Positions 26,839 to 38,259 of a stretch of 64,000 bases of DNA are shown piece by piece (within the stretch, counting starts at the first letter, position 1; each line of letters starts with the position of its first letter). A model generated the notes under the pieces. It saw only the letters and a program-made list of their open reading frames with translations. It was not told the DNA's origin and did not search any database. Source of the stretch: Paenimyroides marinum (GTDB taxonomy: Bacteria > Bacteroidota > Bacteroidia > Flavobacteriales > Flavobacteriaceae); contig NZ_FNXE01000008.1 of the NCBI RefSeq assembly GCF_900108395.1, positions 16,802 through 80,801 of the forward strand. Reading direction: 5' to 3'. Position numbers and translations under genes: made by a program.

Positions 26839-26846
26839 CAAATGTA
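26839..26846 (-). promoter_or_regulatory. -7 box of the smpB promoter
   Basis: Reads TACATTTG on the minus strand and ends 4 nt before the smpB ATG (26834). Confidence 0.6.
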
Positions 26847-26869
26847 GTAAAAGTTCGTGTTTTGTAAAA

Positions 26870-28525
26870 TTATTTGTCTTTTTTCCAGATAGAATAAATA
26901 ATGGCGATCCCTAAAATCCCCGAAATTAAAAATCCTATCAGACCCAAAAACGAATTTCCGAAGAAAAGAGGTGGAATTTTTGCCATCATTAAGATAGAAG
27001 AACCAATGGATAAAGCAGCAATAATAATAGCATAGGTTAAACGGTTCGATGCATTCTGCAGCGTTTTACGCATATCTTCCAAACCTTCTACTTCAAAATT
27101 CACTTTTAATTTATCGTCTTTTATCTTCTCTAACAACATGGTTAAATCATCAGGTAAATTTTGAAGATTTGATGCCAGTATTTTCAGGTGTTTTATTGAT
27201 TTTTGGGCAATTTGTTTGGGACCGTATTTTTTTAAAGCCAGCTCATTGGCATACGGACGCATGCTTTCCATAACGTTTAAATCGGGATCTAACTGCTTGC
27301 CAATGCCTTCAATAATGGATATGCCACGCAGTAACAAATAAATAAATTCGGGCATCAACACCCGGTTATTTGCCATAATCGATTTTATTTTTGCTACAAT
27401 ATCGTTTACATTGATTTCATTTAGCGATGAATGTTCCAGCATGTGGAAAATATCATAAATATCACGTTCCAATGTTTTTTCATCTTCAATATGATACTCA
27501 ATTGCCAGGCGTTTTGTTAAACGGATAATTTTTTTAGCATCCTGCATTAAAAAGCTTTCAATAATTCCTTCTAGCAGTTCCATATCCCCTTTCATAATTT
27601 GTCCCATCGAACCAAAATCAATGAAACAAACCTTTTGGTTAGTCATTATAAAGACATTTCCCGGATGGGGATCGGCATGGAAAAAACCATCTTCTAAAAC
27701 CATTTTCATAAACAAAACAATGCCTAATTGAGCGACATCTTTTGGCAACATTCCGTTTTCAATGATTTTTTCTTTGTTGTTGACCTTAAAACCATCAATA
27801 AATTCCATTGTCAACACGTTATTGTTTGATAAATCTTTGTAGGTTTCAGGTACGTAAACTTCAGGTCGGGAATCAAAATTTTTACGGAATTTCTCAATAT
27901 TGTGAAATTCGTTGGTTAATGATAATTCCCGGTTCATATTGTTTTCGAATGAATTGATTAGCTGTTTTAAACTCATTCTTCGGGCAGCATCGTAATTTTT
28001 TTCAAGGATGGATGCCAGATCCTTCATAATCATAATATCAGACCGAATGATTTCATCGATCGTGGAACGTTTTACCTTGATAACGACCTTTTCACCATTG
28101 ATTAGCCGCGCCATATAAACCTGGGAAATCGATGCGGAAGCGATGGGAGTGGGATTGATGTATTCAAAATGTTCTTTGGGATCGATTAAAAGTTCATCGG
28201 ACAGTTTTTGATAAATATCCAGTTCTTCTGGTGGAACATTGTCTTGTAATTCGGCTAATTCAGCAATCATTTCAGGCGGGAGAATGTCTTCGCGGTTGCT
28301 GAACATCTGACCTAATTTTACATACGTAGGACCTAATTCTTCTAATACTAACCGCACTCTTTTATAAACACCCAACTTAAAAATTTCTTCGCCGCGTTTT
28401 GATCTTACAAAACCTTTTGGCAGAAATTTTTGTGCACTTGTACGTGCAATAATATCATCAAAACCATATTTTGATAAAATGCTGATTACGCTGCCAATAC
28501 GTTTAATTTTCCTGATTTGATTCAT
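26870..28525 (-). CDS. ABC1/AarF/UbiB-family atypical kinase
   Basis: 551 residues. The N-terminal KxGQ-type motif appears as [20 protein letters not shown], with [13 protein letters not shown] (Ala-rich loop in place of a Gly-rich loop), then [13 protein letters not shown] and CFIDFGSMG (metal-binding Asp). Two transmembrane helices close the C-terminus (about 485-545). UbiB relatives are ATPases that support isoprenoid quinone handling; here the quinone would be menaquinone, which is inference. It lies between clpC and smpB on the same strand, but a terminator separates it from clpC. Confidence 0.88.
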   Translation of the reverse strand: MNQIRKIKRIGSVISILSKYGFDDIIARTSAQKFLPKGFVRSKRGEEIFKLGVYKRVRLVLEELGPTYVKLGQMFSNREDILPPEMIAELAELQDNVPPEELDIYQKLSDELLIDPKEHFEYINPTPIASASISQVYMARLINGEKVVIKVKRSTIDEIIRSDIMIMKDLASILEKNYDAARRMSLKQLINSFENNMNRELSLTNEFHNIEKFRKNFDSRPEVYVPETYKDLSNNNVLTMEFIDGFKVNNKEKIIENGMLPKDVAQLGIVLFMKMVLEDGFFHADPHPGNVFIMTNQKVCFIDFGSMGQIMKGDMELLEGIIESFLMQDAKKIIRLTKRLAIEYHIEDEKTLERDIYDIFHMLEHSSLNEINVNDIVAKIKSIMANNRVLMPEFIYLLLRGISIIEGIGKQLDPDLNVMESMRPYANELALKKYGPKQIAQKSIKHLKILASNLQNLPDDLTMLLEKIKDDKLKVNFEVEGLEDMRKTLQNASNRLTYAIIIAALSIGSSILMMAKIPPLFFGNSFLGLIGFLISGILGIAIIYSIWKKDK

Positions 28526-28554
28526 AGCTTTTTACTTGATGAAAAGGTATAAAA

Positions 28555-28582
28555 AAAGTAGCAAGGTATTTCTTACTACTTT
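28555..28582 (-). terminator. clpC terminator
   Basis: AAAGTAGCAAG / CTTACTACTTT with one mismatch and a 6-nt loop. On the minus strand the stem is followed by seven Ts. Confidence 0.7.
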
Positions 28583-28599
28583 CTTAAAGTTTTGTGATA

Positions 28600-31143
28600 T
28601 TAATTTTTTAGAGAAGAATTGGTGTTTTTAACCGTTACCTTCAACTCATCTTCATCTTTTATTTTATCCATCAGCAATACATCGTTTTCGTGAATGTTTC
28701 CGTTGATGATTTCTTCGGCTAACAAATCTTCGACATATTTTTGAATGGCACGTTTTAAAGGTCGTGCACCATATTGTTTATCAAAACCTTTATCGGCAAT
28801 GAAATCAAGGGCTTCAGCAGTTAATTCTAATTGATAGCCCAAATTGTTTACACGCTGGTACAATTTTTCAATTTCAATGTTGATGATTTTGTGAATGTCT
28901 TCTTTTTCTAATGCATTAAAAACAATTACATCATCGATACGGTTTAAAAATTCAGGTGCAAACGCTTTTTTCAAAGCATTTTCAATAACCGATTTAGACA
29001 ATTCTTCTTGTTGTTCTTGTTTTGATTTGGTTCCGAAACCAACTCCGGTACCAAAATCTTTCAACTGGCGTGCACCAATGTTAGAAGTCATAATGATGAT
29101 GGTGTTTCTAAAATCGATTTTTCTGCCTAAACTATCGGTTAAATGTCCGTCGTCTAAAACCTGTAACAACATATTGAACACATCAGGATGCGCTTTTTCA
29201 ACCTCGTCTAACAAGATCACCGAATACGGTTTTCTACGCACTTTTTCGGTTAGCTGACCGCCTTCTTCATATCCAACATATCCCGGAGGTGCACCAACTA
29301 AGCGTGAAATCGCAAATTTTTCCATATATTCGCTCATATCAATACGTATTAAAGCATCTTCAGAATCGAAAATTTCTTTAGCAATTACTTTAGCTAACTG
29401 TGTTTTACCAACACCGGTTTGACCTAAGAAAATGAATGAGCCAATGGGTTTGTTAGGATCCTTTAATCCGGCACGGTTTCTTTGGATTGATTTGGCGATT
29501 TTAGCCACCGCTTCGTCCTGACCAATAACTTTTCCTTTAATGGCATCGGGTAAAGTAGCCAGTTTTTTACTTTCAGCTTGTGCAATTTTATTCACCGGAA
29601 TACCTGTCATCATTGAAACAACATCGGCAACGTGTTCTTCGGTAACAGTAATTTTATTGTTTTTAGAATCTTCTTCCCAACGTTCCTGCGCCACGGCTAA
29701 GTCTTTTTCAATGCGTTTTTCATCATCGCGTAAAGCAGCGGCTTCTTCGTATTTCTGACGTTTAACGGCATCGGTTTTTTTGTCGCGGACTTCTTCTAAT
29801 TCTTTTTCAAGTTTTAAAATATCGTCCGGAACTTCAATATTCGTAATATGTACACGCGATCCTGCTTCGTCTAACGCATCAATGGCCTTGTCCGGTAAAA
29901 AACGGTCAGTCATATATCTGCTTGTTAATTTTACGCAAGCTTCAATGGCTTCTGGTGTATAAATTACATTGTGATGATCTTCGTATTTAGGTTTGATGTT
30001 GTTTAAAATAATAATGGTTTCCTCTTCAGAAGTAGGTTCAACAATTACCTTTTGGAATCTACGTTCCAACGCACCGTCTTTCTCGATATATTGACGGTAT
30101 TCATCTAAAGTGGTTGCACCAACACATTGAATTTCGCCACGAGCCAATGCCGGTTTAAACATGTTTGAGGCATCTAACGAACCGGTTGCACCGCCAGCAC
30201 CAACAATGGTGTGAATTTCATCAATAAAAAGAATGATATCATCGTTCTTTTCCAATTCGTTCATCACGGCTTTCATTCGCTCTTCAAACTGACCGCGGTA
30301 TTTGGTACCGGCTACTAAGCTTGCTAAATCTAAGGTAACTACACGTTTGTTGAACAAAATGCGCGACACTTTCTTTTGAATGATTCGCAAAGCCAGACCT
30401 TCGGCAATGGCAGATTTACCAACACCTGGTTCACCAATTAACAACGGATTGTTTTTTTTGCGGCGCGATAAAATCTGTGATACGCGTTCAATTTCTTTTT
30501 CACGACCCACAACAGGATCTAATTTGCCTTCTTCGGCAAGCTCTGTTAAATCACGACCAAAGTTGTCTAATACCGGAGTTTTAGATTTTTTACCCGCTTT
30601 GTTACCTGCTGACGGATTGTTGAAATTATCTGACATACTGTCACCTCTTTCATCATCATCAAAAGCACTGTTTAGTGGTTGTTCACTCAGCGATTCGGAA
30701 TTTGAAAGCAAGCTTACAAATTCTTGTTTTGCGTTGTCGTAATCAACTTTGCAACGATTTAATAGAATTGTGGTTGGATCTTCGGTATTACGAAGAATCG
30801 ACATTAAGATATGACCTGTGTTGATCATATCGGTTTTATATAATTTTTTTTCCAAAAAAGCTCTTTTTAAGGCATTTTCGGCTTGTTTTGTAAGATGAAT
30901 GTTCTTTTTTTCGGTGTTTATAATTTTATTAGGGTTTTCCGGAATCAATGCTTCAAAGCGGTTTTTCAGAAAATCTAAATCAATTGATAAGTTTTGTAAT
31001 ATCGTGATTGCTTCGCCCTGGCTTTCGCGCAAAATACCAAGCATGATATGCTCTGTACCAATATAATCGTGCCCTAAACGTAAAGCTTCATCTCTACTAA
31101 AGGTAATTACTTCCTTTACTCTTGGTGAAAAATTATCGTCCAT
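28600..31143 (-). CDS. clpC: ATP-dependent Clp protease ATP-binding subunit ClpC
   Basis: 847 residues. The Clp N-domain repeat spans about 1-145 ([17 protein letters not shown]). AAA module 1 has Walker [15 protein letters not shown] near 240, a UVR-type coiled middle domain lies at about 430-500, and module 2 has [12 protein letters not shown] near 560 and a C-terminal D2-small domain. The UVR-like middle domain distinguishes ClpC from ClpB, whose M-domain is much longer. It unfolds substrates for ClpP; clpP is not here. Monocistronic, with a terminator at its 3' end. Confidence 0.94.
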   Translation of the reverse strand: MDDNFSPRVKEVITFSRDEALRLGHDYIGTEHIMLGILRESQGEAITILQNLSIDLDFLKNRFEALIPENPNKIINTEKKNIHLTKQAENALKRAFLEKKLYKTDMINTGHILMSILRNTEDPTTILLNRCKVDYDNAKQEFVSLLSNSESLSEQPLNSAFDDDERGDSMSDNFNNPSAGNKAGKKSKTPVLDNFGRDLTELAEEGKLDPVVGREKEIERVSQILSRRKKNNPLLIGEPGVGKSAIAEGLALRIIQKKVSRILFNKRVVTLDLASLVAGTKYRGQFEERMKAVMNELEKNDDIILFIDEIHTIVGAGGATGSLDASNMFKPALARGEIQCVGATTLDEYRQYIEKDGALERRFQKVIVEPTSEEETIIILNNIKPKYEDHHNVIYTPEAIEACVKLTSRYMTDRFLPDKAIDALDEAGSRVHITNIEVPDDILKLEKELEEVRDKKTDAVKRQKYEEAAALRDDEKRIEKDLAVAQERWEEDSKNNKITVTEEHVADVVSMMTGIPVNKIAQAESKKLATLPDAIKGKVIGQDEAVAKIAKSIQRNRAGLKDPNKPIGSFIFLGQTGVGKTQLAKVIAKEIFDSEDALIRIDMSEYMEKFAISRLVGAPPGYVGYEEGGQLTEKVRRKPYSVILLDEVEKAHPDVFNMLLQVLDDGHLTDSLGRKIDFRNTIIIMTSNIGARQLKDFGTGVGFGTKSKQEQQEELSKSVIENALKKAFAPEFLNRIDDVIVFNALEKEDIHKIINIEIEKLYQRVNNLGYQLELTAEALDFIADKGFDKQYGARPLKRAIQKYVEDLLAEEIINGNIHENDVLLMDKIKDEDELKVTVKNTNSSLKN

Positions 31144-31286
31144 TTTTATAATATTTAGGGTTTGTTACTTTAACATATCAAAATCTGTACCTTAATTTTT
31201 TTTGTCAGTTGTTTTGATATTAACTAATATAAGAAGTTTTTTATTATTCTGCGAGGTTTGAATTATTTTTTTGAGTTGATATAAAA

Positions 31287-31318
31287 AAATAAGTCCAGTT
31301 TATTTACTGGACTTATTT
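31287..31318 (-). terminator. terminator after the outer-membrane protein gene
   Basis: AAATAAGTCCAGT / ACTGGACTTATTT, 13-bp stem with a 6-nt loop, 17 nt beyond the stop of the gene at 31336. Confidence 0.8.
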
Positions 31319-31335
31319 GAAATATTTTATACTAA

Positions 31336-32010
31336 TTAATTTAATATAAAATTAAAACTAAAAGAATAAAATAACTTTCTGTAAGATAATGTAGCATTGC
31401 TGTTATCGTAAAATTGAATATGTGTGATATCTCTGTTTGCAAATGTATACCCTAAAGATAATCTAGGTTCTATATTTATTGTTTTTGATTTGAACAAATA
31501 ACTTACACCTGTATTTATATAAAAATTAAATCTTTTGTCATTGCTAATTTCTTCTGTCGAAAGTATCTTAATCCCATCTTTATTTTCATATATAAATGGT
31601 GCATAATAACCTGGATTTCTTTTATAAACAGTACCTATCCCAAAAAAAGGTCTAAAATTATTATTTAACTTTTTTATAATATTAAATTCTAAATCCCAGT
31701 AACTATCGGTATAAAATTCGTCAAATTTATAATCCTCAAATTCTTTATAATTTAAATTATAAGATTTTGAAAATTTTTGACGACTGTAAGTTAAAGAAAC
31801 CTGCAAATCTATTGATTCATGTTCACGTCGTATAAAGAAACCTGCTTTTAAAGGTATTGCAGGGTATATTGCAATATCAAAAATATTTGGTTCGTTTTTG
31901 GTTAAAAGTAGATCTATACCTGCTCGTGCACCAAATTTATATTTTGATTGAGAATAAGCCGACGATGTTGAAGCTAAAAGCAGTATTGAATAAATTATAA
32001 TTTTACGCAT
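31336..32010 (-). CDS. outer-membrane beta-barrel-like secreted protein
   Basis: 224 residues. A signal peptide ends near SSAYSQ, followed by alternating polar/aromatic strands (LEFNIIKKLNNNFRPFFGIGTVY, FNFYINTGVSYLF) and a terminal aromatic-rich strand YSFSFNFILN. These are features of small outer-membrane barrels in Bacteroidota. No specific family or ligand identified. Terminators on both sides make it a single-gene unit. Confidence 0.65.
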   Translation of the reverse strand: MRKIIIYSILLLASTSSAYSQSKYKFGARAGIDLLLTKNEPNIFDIAIYPAIPLKAGFFIRREHESIDLQVSLTYSRQKFSKSYNLNYKEFEDYKFDEFYTDSYWDLEFNIIKKLNNNFRPFFGIGTVYKRNPGYYAPFIYENKDGIKILSTEEISNDKRFNFYINTGVSYLFKSKTINIEPRLSLGYTFANRDITHIQFYDNSNATLSYRKLFYSFSFNFILN

Positions 32011-32094
32011 TATTTAGAAAGTTTTATGAAAATAACGTAAAAATTTAAATAATATTATTGAAGATAAAATATTTTAAACTATTTAATAAAAAAA

Positions 32095-32117
32095 TAAGCC
32101 CGATATTATATCGGACT
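32095..32117 (-). terminator. sucC terminator
   Basis: AAGCCCGATA / TATCGGACTT with one mismatch and a TTA loop; 30 nt beyond the sucC stop. Confidence 0.7.
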
Positions 32118-32146
32118 TACTATATATTTGATTAGAATTATCTGAA

Positions 32147-33340
32147 TTATGATAACGCTTCTTTAACGCGATCTGATGCTTCTTGGAATTCGATAGCCGA
32201 TAAAATTGGCATACCAGACTCGTCGATAATTTGTTTTGCTAAATCGGCATTTGTTCCTTGTAAACGTACAATAATTGGCACTTTAATATCGTCGCCCATG
32301 TTTTTATATGCATCAACAATACCTTGAGCTACACGGTCACAACGAACAATACCACCAAAAATATTGATTAAGATTGCTTTTACGTTTGGATCTTTTAAAA
32401 TAATACGGAAAGCGATTTCAACACGTTTAGCATCTGCAGTACCACCTACGTCTAAGAAGTTAGCCGGTTCAAAACCTGCATACTTAATTAAATCCATAGT
32501 AGCCATTGCTAAACCTGCACCATTTACCATACAACCAACAGTTCCGTCTAAATCAACATAGTTTAAACCTGCTGCTTTAGCTTCCACTTCAATTGGACGT
32601 TCTTCCGTAGTATCGCGCATTTCTGCGTAATCTGCATGGCGGTATAATGCGTTGTCATCTAATGTAACTTTTGCATCAACAGCAATGATTTTATCATCTG
32701 ATGATTTTAATACCGGGTTGATTTCAAACATTGAAGCATCACAACCAACATAAGCTTTGTATAGTGCATCAACGAATTTAACCATTTCTTTGAAGGCAGC
32801 ACCTGACAAACCTAAGTTGAAAGCAATTTTTCTTGCTTGGAAACCTTGTAACCCTACAGATGGTTCAATTTCTTCTGTAAAAATTAAGTGAGGTGTTTTT
32901 TCTGCAACTTCTTCAATATCCATTCCACCTTCGGTAGAATACATAATCATATTTTTCCCGGTTGCTCTGTTTAATAAAACAGACATATAGAATTCAGAAG
33001 TTTCGCTATCACCAGGGTAATAAACATCTTCTGCAATTAATACTTTATTTACTCTTTTACCGGTTGGAGGTGTTTGTGGAGTAATTAAATCCATTCCAAT
33101 AATTTGACCTGCAATTTCTTTTACCTGGTCTAAATTTTTTGCCAATTTAACACCGCCGCCTTTACCACGACCACCAGCATGAATTTGTGCTTTAACCACA
33201 TGCCAGCCTGTACCTGTTTCTTCTGTTAACTGTTTTGCTGCTGTTACTGCTTCTTCTGCTGTATTAGCTACATGACCGCGTTGTACACGTACGCCGTAAC
33301 TAGCAAGTATTTGTTTACCTTGAAATTCGTGTAAATTCAT
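32147..33340 (-). CDS. sucC: succinate-CoA ligase (ADP-forming) subunit beta
   Basis: 397 residues. N-terminal ATP-grasp (MNLHEFQGKQILASYGV, QIHAGGRGKGGGVKLA), middle EINPVLK, and the C-terminal ligase domain with NGAGLAMATMD, FLDVGGTA and NIFGGIVRCD. It is the beta half of the TCA-cycle enzyme that makes ATP from succinyl-CoA. The alpha subunit gene sucD is not adjacent, unlike in many bacteria, which is common in Bacteroidota. Promoter TATTTTTG sits 22 nt upstream of the ATG. Confidence 0.96.
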   Translation of the reverse strand: MNLHEFQGKQILASYGVRVQRGHVANTAEEAVTAAKQLTEETGTGWHVVKAQIHAGGRGKGGGVKLAKNLDQVKEIAGQIIGMDLITPQTPPTGKRVNKVLIAEDVYYPGDSETSEFYMSVLLNRATGKNMIMYSTEGGMDIEEVAEKTPHLIFTEEIEPSVGLQGFQARKIAFNLGLSGAAFKEMVKFVDALYKAYVGCDASMFEINPVLKSSDDKIIAVDAKVTLDDNALYRHADYAEMRDTTEERPIEVEAKAAGLNYVDLDGTVGCMVNGAGLAMATMDLIKYAGFEPANFLDVGGTADAKRVEIAFRIILKDPNVKAILINIFGGIVRCDRVAQGIVDAYKNMGDDIKVPIIVRLQGTNADLAKQIIDESGMPILSAIEFQEASDRVKEALS

Positions 33341-33362
33341 TACCTATTGTTTTTTAGATGTA

Positions 33363-33370
33363 CAAAAATA
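33363..33370 (-). promoter_or_regulatory. -7 box of the sucC promoter
   Basis: Reads TATTTTTG on the minus strand, 22 nt ahead of the sucC start. Confidence 0.6.
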
Positions 33371-33466
33371 TAAAACTTGTTTTAATTTGCCTAAGGAAAA
33401 TGAAATATTGTTGTTTTATAAACGAATAAAACAAAAAATATCTAATTTTGAGGATGTTGAGCGGTT

Positions 33467-33829
33467 TTATGCTCTTAAAATTTTTTCGATTTTTTTACCT
33501 TTTGCAAGCTCGTCAATCAGCTTATCTAAATATCTTACTTGCTTTGTTAACTGATTTTCGATTTCTTCAATCCGATAGCCACAAATTACACCTTTTATTA
33601 AATGTGCATTAGGGTTTAATGTTGCTTTTTCAAAAAATGTTTCAAATGTTGCTTTATCGTTTATAAACTTTTGCAGTTTCTTTTCGTCAAATCCTGTAAG
33701 CCATTCAATTACCTGATGTAACTCTTCTTTTGTTCTGCCTTTGCGTTCAACCTTCGTAATATAATGCGGGTAAACGGAAGCAAAGGTCATTTTAGCAATT
33801 CGTTCGTTATGTTCCTGTGTTGTATTCAT
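33467..33829 (-). CDS. DUF2200 family protein
   Basis: 120 residues. [27 protein letters not shown] and [11 protein letters not shown] match the DUF2200 family of small helical proteins with an unknown function. Its full length corresponds to the family length. It is the last gene of a four-gene minus-strand operon, 7 nt after the AAA ATPase gene. Confidence 0.85.
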   Translation of the reverse strand: MNTTQEHNERIAKMTFASVYPHYITKVERKGRTKEELHQVIEWLTGFDEKKLQKFINDKATFETFFEKATLNPNAHLIKGVICGYRIEEIENQLTKQVRYLDKLIDELAKGKKIEKILRA

Positions 33830-33836
33830 TGTTGTA

Positions 33837-35228
33837 TTAAACCATTAAATCTAACGGATCGTTTTCATTTGTACTTTCTGCGGTGTTTGGTTTTTCTTCG
33901 TTTTCTTGTTTAAAACCAATTTTATTAATCGGTACTTTTTTTGCCTGATATGATTCTAAATCCGCTTCTAATTCTAAAACTCTGTGGGGAAAATCTTGTC
34001 CTACGCTTTGTTTTGCTTCTATTAGAAAAATGGCACAACGTTTTAAATATTCGGCAGTTAATTTGGCTTTTGCTTCGTTAAATGACGCTCTTAAAACTTT
34101 GTCGCTTAATTCGATATTTTTAGTTTCATCTTTTCGGTGCAATGCATATAAACGCTTTTTTAACGATTGCGTAAAATCAATAATCATGGTATTTGAAAAC
34201 AATCTCATTTCAGCAGCAATTGGTTCCCAAAAGGTTTTTGATAAAGCGTTATGCTTTTTCAAAATTTCAAGTAAAGGAGAGTTTTCAACCAAATTTTCGG
34301 TTAAATGATAAATGATTAATTGAGTACGTTCGTCAGAATTTGGCGGAAATATAGGTATTTGCATATCAAATCTACCCGGAGCTAAAACTTCATCATTAAA
34401 TAAATTTAAAATTTCGGCTGATCCTACCATTAACAATTCCTGATGAATGTCTTTTTGAGTGTGTCGTAAAATGGTGTTGATTAACTCAATATTTTCTGCA
34501 AAAAAATTCTGTTCCCCTTTTTTACTCAACAATTCATCTAACGAATCGATGAAAAGCAGCGTTTTGGGATGTTGCATTTTTGAATTTAAAAAATGTGTGA
34601 AGGAGTTTTTGTTTGTTTTTAAATTTCCGGCAAGATAATCCTTATAAACGTGGACAAAATCGTATCCAATCATTTGGGCAATTTTACGTGCCCAGAATAT
34701 TTTACCACTTCCCGGCGGACCATATAAAACAATTCCTGCCGGTTTAGAAATCCCCCAGATAGTTGACTGATCTTTGTTTATAAACGGATCAAGCATATCG
34801 TTTAAATGAAAATACAAATCGGTGTATCCCACTAAACGTTTGTTGGCATAGTTATCTGTTTCCGGAAAAGCTTCGTCGATAAATTTGTATTCACCACCGA
34901 TATATAAATGAATCAAATAACTTGACAAATTGGTTTTTATGTTTTGAGCAACTTCTGCCGGAATTCCGTTTGATACAAAGAAATTTAAAACATCTTCTTC
35001 TTTTACATTGATGGTTTTTGCAATATCAGCAATGGTTTTTTCTTTAGAACGATCTTCGGCATATTTTTTTAAAAAATCGATATTTTTCAGCGTAAACTGA
35101 TGAAAATCTTCTGTAACATTAAATTGTTCATCGATACAAAATCCTAAATCGATATTGAAATCATAAATAAAATTTTGTAAACTTTCTAACGATATGTTCA
35201 GCTGGTCTGATAAGTCTTTTAATTTCAT
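33837..35228 (-). CDS. AAA-family ATPase with altered Walker residues
   Basis: 463 residues. An N-terminal ~100 residues look like winged-helix or IF-2-N-type helices ([20 protein letters not shown]). One AAA module follows: Walker A GPPGSGKI at 170-177, Walker [10 protein letters not shown] at 224-232 and a GRFD sensor region at 285-288. Two usual residues are missing: the Mg-coordinating Thr/Ser after the Walker A Lys is Ile177, and the catalytic Glu next to Asp228 is Ser229. The C-terminal helical lid is followed by an acidic tail. It may bind rather than hydrolyse ATP. Third in the operon. Confidence 0.82.
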   Translation of the reverse strand: MKLKDLSDQLNISLESLQNFIYDFNIDLGFCIDEQFNVTEDFHQFTLKNIDFLKKYAEDRSKEKTIADIAKTINVKEEDVLNFFVSNGIPAEVAQNIKTNLSSYLIHLYIGGEYKFIDEAFPETDNYANKRLVGYTDLYFHLNDMLDPFINKDQSTIWGISKPAGIVLYGPPGSGKIFWARKIAQMIGYDFVHVYKDYLAGNLKTNKNSFTHFLNSKMQHPKTLLFIDSLDELLSKKGEQNFFAENIELINTILRHTQKDIHQELLMVGSAEILNLFNDEVLAPGRFDMQIPIFPPNSDERTQLIIYHLTENLVENSPLLEILKKHNALSKTFWEPIAAEMRLFSNTMIIDFTQSLKKRLYALHRKDETKNIELSDKVLRASFNEAKAKLTAEYLKRCAIFLIEAKQSVGQDFPHRVLELEADLESYQAKKVPINKIGFKQENEEKPNTAESTNENDPLDLMV

Positions 35229-35258
35229 TTTTTTCTTTTAAAGGTACTAAAAGTGTTT

Positions 35259-36314
35259 TTATTTTTTTAATATTTCCTCCATCTTAGCAATAATATCATC
35301 TTGCGATTGATAGTTGGTGTTAATAAACGTGCTGTTGTTGCCATAAGGTGCATAAACCTCTGTTCGGGTAACCGAAAACAACCCAATGGTTGGTGTTAAT
35401 GCGGCACTGCTTAAATGCATCATGCCCGAATCGGCAGCTACAACCATTTCACAATTTGCCATTAAAGAAGCTATTTCACGAATGTCTTTACTGTAATAGG
35501 TAGGTAATTTTCGTTCTAATTGAGAAATATCTTCAACCGGTAAAATTTCAATTAAATTAAAATCGGTTACGTATTTTGGATAGAACTTTTCATAAAATGC
35601 CGACCACCATTCTACCGGATAACATTTTGCACCTGTGGCGTACGTAAAAAAAGCGATGGTTTTTCTTTGATCACCTTTGGTTACAGCCAATAAATCATTT
35701 TTTCCTTTCTCTTTCTCTTCTGCCGACAATTTTAAATCTAACACAGGAACACCACCATTTTGCGGTTGTTGATGAAGGATTTCCATAAATTTACGGAAAT
35801 TATATACCGGATATTTTGAAATATGATCAAAATCGTCGTATTTATTCTTCAATTCTTCAAAATCATCACCATAAAATTTAAAATCAGCTGACGGAATGAT
35901 TGTTGAGATCCTTCCCGATGAGGATCCTTTTTCTACATTAATAACCAAATCGTATTTTGTGCGTTTTAACGAAAACCAAACTTTTAGATATTCTGAAAAA
36001 TCTTTCATTGGTTTTTTTGGTAATTCGATAATGTTTTTAACCTGCGGATAATTTTTAAAAATAATTGGGGTAATTTTTCCTTTTACAAATAAATCGATGG
36101 TGCAGTTGGGAAACGTGTTGATGATTTCCTGAACAAGGGGCGTAATTAAAAGCATATTTCCCAAACGGTGATTTGGACGACTGATTAACACGCGGTTTAC
36201 TTTAAAATTAGCGGTTTTTTTCTGCATTTCGCTAATTGATTTTTTACCGATATTATGTGTTAGCGAATGCATTATTTTTCTGCGAACAATATTTGCTTTT
36301 GATTTGAAGCTCAT
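35259..36314 (-). CDS. glycosyltransferase family 9 (heptosyltransferase-like)
   Basis: 351 residues of the GT9/GT-B type. The N-terminal RVLISRPNHRLGNMLLITPLVQEI corresponds to the acceptor domain, and a C-terminal MVVAADSGMMHLSSA matches the donor-sugar site (DxGxxH) of ADP-heptose transferases. Such enzymes add sugars to the lipopolysaccharide core. The preceding membrane protein gene ends 16 nt away, and the AAA gene follows after 30 nt. Confidence 0.85.
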   Translation of the reverse strand: MSFKSKANIVRRKIMHSLTHNIGKKSISEMQKKTANFKVNRVLISRPNHRLGNMLLITPLVQEIINTFPNCTIDLFVKGKITPIIFKNYPQVKNIIELPKKPMKDFSEYLKVWFSLKRTKYDLVINVEKGSSSGRISTIIPSADFKFYGDDFEELKNKYDDFDHISKYPVYNFRKFMEILHQQPQNGGVPVLDLKLSAEEKEKGKNDLLAVTKGDQRKTIAFFTYATGAKCYPVEWWSAFYEKFYPKYVTDFNLIEILPVEDISQLERKLPTYYSKDIREIASLMANCEMVVAADSGMMHLSSAALTPTIGLFSVTRTEVYAPYGNNSTFINTNYQSQDDIIAKMEEILKK

Positions 36315-36330
36315 TTTTAGTCAGGAAAAG

Positions 36331-36720
36331 TTAGTTTTTATTTTTAGGATTAAATTCGTTTTCACGATGCGTGGTGTAAAGATAGATATTGGTCATAAAA
36401 AACCAGATAAATCCAAACAAGAACCATTTTAAAATATCGGTTGTGCGTACAATGGCTTTATTATATTCTTGCAACAGGTTTAAAATTTGGGCATCGGTTT
36501 TAATATCGTTAACCGTTTCAGGGTACCCAAATGTTTCCAATGTAGGTGTTAACGGAACGCAAAGCCATAAAACCACAGAATAAATTCCGAAAAGAATTAA
36601 TGAAAGTTTCATTTTTTCAAAGGCATCAACGTTTTTATTTTTAAATTTTACAAAATAAGCTATTAAGTACATTAAAAATAAAAGGGCGACAACATATATA
36701 ATAGGAATTTCTTTAAACAT
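36331..36720 (-). CDS. small membrane protein, unknown
   Basis: 129 residues with hydrophobic helices at about 7-25, 37-57 and 97-115 and a charged tail rich in Asn/Lys. No family recognised. First gene of the operon membrane protein - GT9 - AAA - DUF2200. The TATATTTG promoter box at 36723-36730 ends only 2 nt before the ATG, so either the message is leaderless or translation begins slightly downstream. Confidence 0.65.
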   Translation of the reverse strand: MFKEIPIIYVVALLFLMYLIAYFVKFKNKNVDAFEKMKLSLILFGIYSVVLWLCVPLTPTLETFGYPETVNDIKTDAQILNLLQEYNKAIVRTTDILKWFLFGFIWFFMTNIYLYTTHRENEFNPKNKN

Positions 36721-36722
36721 AT

Positions 36723-36730
36723 CAAATATA
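36723..36730 (-). promoter_or_regulatory. -7 box ahead of the four-gene operon
   Basis: Reads TATATTTG on the minus strand; 2 nt from the annotated ATG. No -33 TTG seen, so it may be coincidental. Confidence 0.4.
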
Positions 36731-36802
36731 TTTTTAAGGGCTAAAGTTAGCTAAAATATATAAATTTTCATTTTTAAAATGGTACAGAGTAGATGATATA
36801 AA

Positions 36803-36830
36803 AAAACGCCCCAATTTATCGGGGCGTTTT
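36803..36830 (-). terminator. rocD terminator
   Basis: AAAACGCCCC / GGGGCGTTTT, 8-nt loop, T-rich on both sides. GC-rich stem just beyond the rocD stop. Confidence 0.85.
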
Positions 36831-36838
36831 TAACTATT

Positions 36839-38074
36839 TTATTTTTCAAACTCTTTTAAAGTATCAGTAATGATGCGAACACAATCTAACAATTGTTCTT
36901 CGTTCATCACTAAAGGCGGAGCAAAACGAATAATATTTCCATGTGTAGGTTTTGCAAGCAATCCGTTATCGCGTAAACGCAGACAGATATTCCATGCAGT
37001 ATCGCTGTCTTCTGAATCATTAATTAGAATGGCGTTTAACAAACCTTTACCGCGAACCGTTGTACAAATAGTAGAATTCTGAATGTACTCGTTTAATTTT
37101 TCTCTGAATAAACGACCTTGTTTTTCTGCGTTTTCTGCAAGATTTTCATCGATAACAACATCTAAAGCAGCCATTGCCACTGCTGCTGCTAAAGGATTTC
37201 CTCCAAAAGTTGAACCATGCTGTCCCGGTTTTATTACGTTCATGATTTCATTATTTGCCAAAACGGCCGAAACCGGATACATTCCGCCAGACAATGCTTT
37301 TCCTAAAATCAACACATCGGGTTTAACATTTTCATGATCAACTGCCAATAATTTCCCTGTACGGGCAATTCCTGTTTGAACCTCGTCTGCAATAAACAGC
37401 ACATTATTTTCCTTACATAATTGGTAAGCCTCATTCAAATATCCATTATCAGGAACATATACCCCGGCTTCGCCCTGAATGGGTTCAACCAGGAACCCTG
37501 CAACGTTTTTACCGCTGATAACTTCTTTTAATGCCTGAATGTTGTTGTAAGGAATACGAACAAAACCTTCGGTATATGGACCGTAATTTTTGCGTGCGTC
37601 AGGATCGTTAGAAAAAGAAATAATGGTTGTGGTACGTCCGTGGAAATTGTTTTCACATACAATAATTACCGCTTGTTCTTCAGGCAGATTTTTTACTTCA
37701 TATGCCCATTTTCTGGTAAGCTTAATAGCTGTTTCAACAGCTTCGGCTCCCGAATTCATTGGTAAAACTTTGTCAAAACCAAACAGTTTCGCAACTTTTT
37801 CTTCGTAAACACCTAATTTGTCGTTGTAAAACGCACGTGAAGTTAACGTAAGCTGTTGTGCCTGATCTGTTAATGCTTTTACTAATTTTGGATGACAGTG
37901 TCCTTGATTAACTGCTGAATAAGCTGATAAAAAATCGTAATATTTTTTACCTTCTACATCCCAAACAAAAACGCCTTCACCCTTTGTAAGTACAACCGGA
38001 AGCGGGTGATAATTATGTGCTCCGTATTTTTCTTCTAATGCAATTGCATCGTTACTTGTTAATAAACTATTCAT
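36839..38074 (-). CDS. rocD: ornithine aminotransferase
   Basis: 411 residues of the class III PLP aminotransferases. [12 protein letters not shown], the active-site [24 protein letters not shown] and the PLP lysine in [16 protein letters not shown] are all present, and the length and motif spacing match RocD rather than ArgD. It interconverts ornithine and 2-oxoglutarate with glutamate-5-semialdehyde and glutamate in arginine/proline catabolism. It stands alone here; no arg or pro genes adjoin it. Confidence 0.92.
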   Translation of the reverse strand: MNSLLTSNDAIALEEKYGAHNYHPLPVVLTKGEGVFVWDVEGKKYYDFLSAYSAVNQGHCHPKLVKALTDQAQQLTLTSRAFYNDKLGVYEEKVAKLFGFDKVLPMNSGAEAVETAIKLTRKWAYEVKNLPEEQAVIIVCENNFHGRTTTIISFSNDPDARKNYGPYTEGFVRIPYNNIQALKEVISGKNVAGFLVEPIQGEAGVYVPDNGYLNEAYQLCKENNVLFIADEVQTGIARTGKLLAVDHENVKPDVLILGKALSGGMYPVSAVLANNEIMNVIKPGQHGSTFGGNPLAAAVAMAALDVVIDENLAENAEKQGRLFREKLNEYIQNSTICTTVRGKGLLNAILINDSEDSDTAWNICLRLRDNGLLAKPTHGNIIRFAPPLVMNEEQLLDCVRIITDTLKEFEK

Positions 38075-38209
38075 AAGATTTTAGTTTACGTTTAAAATAA
38101 GCCATTCCTACTTATTAGGAGAGAAATCATCCTGTGGAAGTGCAAGATACAAAAAAGTGAGAAATTGTATTTACTTTTCAGGTGATTAAATACATAAATT
38201 ATTTGTATA

Positions 38210-38241
38210 AAAAATCTCACTTCAAACGAAGTGAGATTTTT
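38210..38241 (-). terminator. carB terminator
   Basis: AAAAATCTCACTTC / GAAGTGAGATTTTT, 14-bp perfect stem, AAAC loop; 19 nt beyond the carB stop. Confidence 0.85.
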
Positions 38242-38259
38242 AGGTAGGTGGATAAAGTA

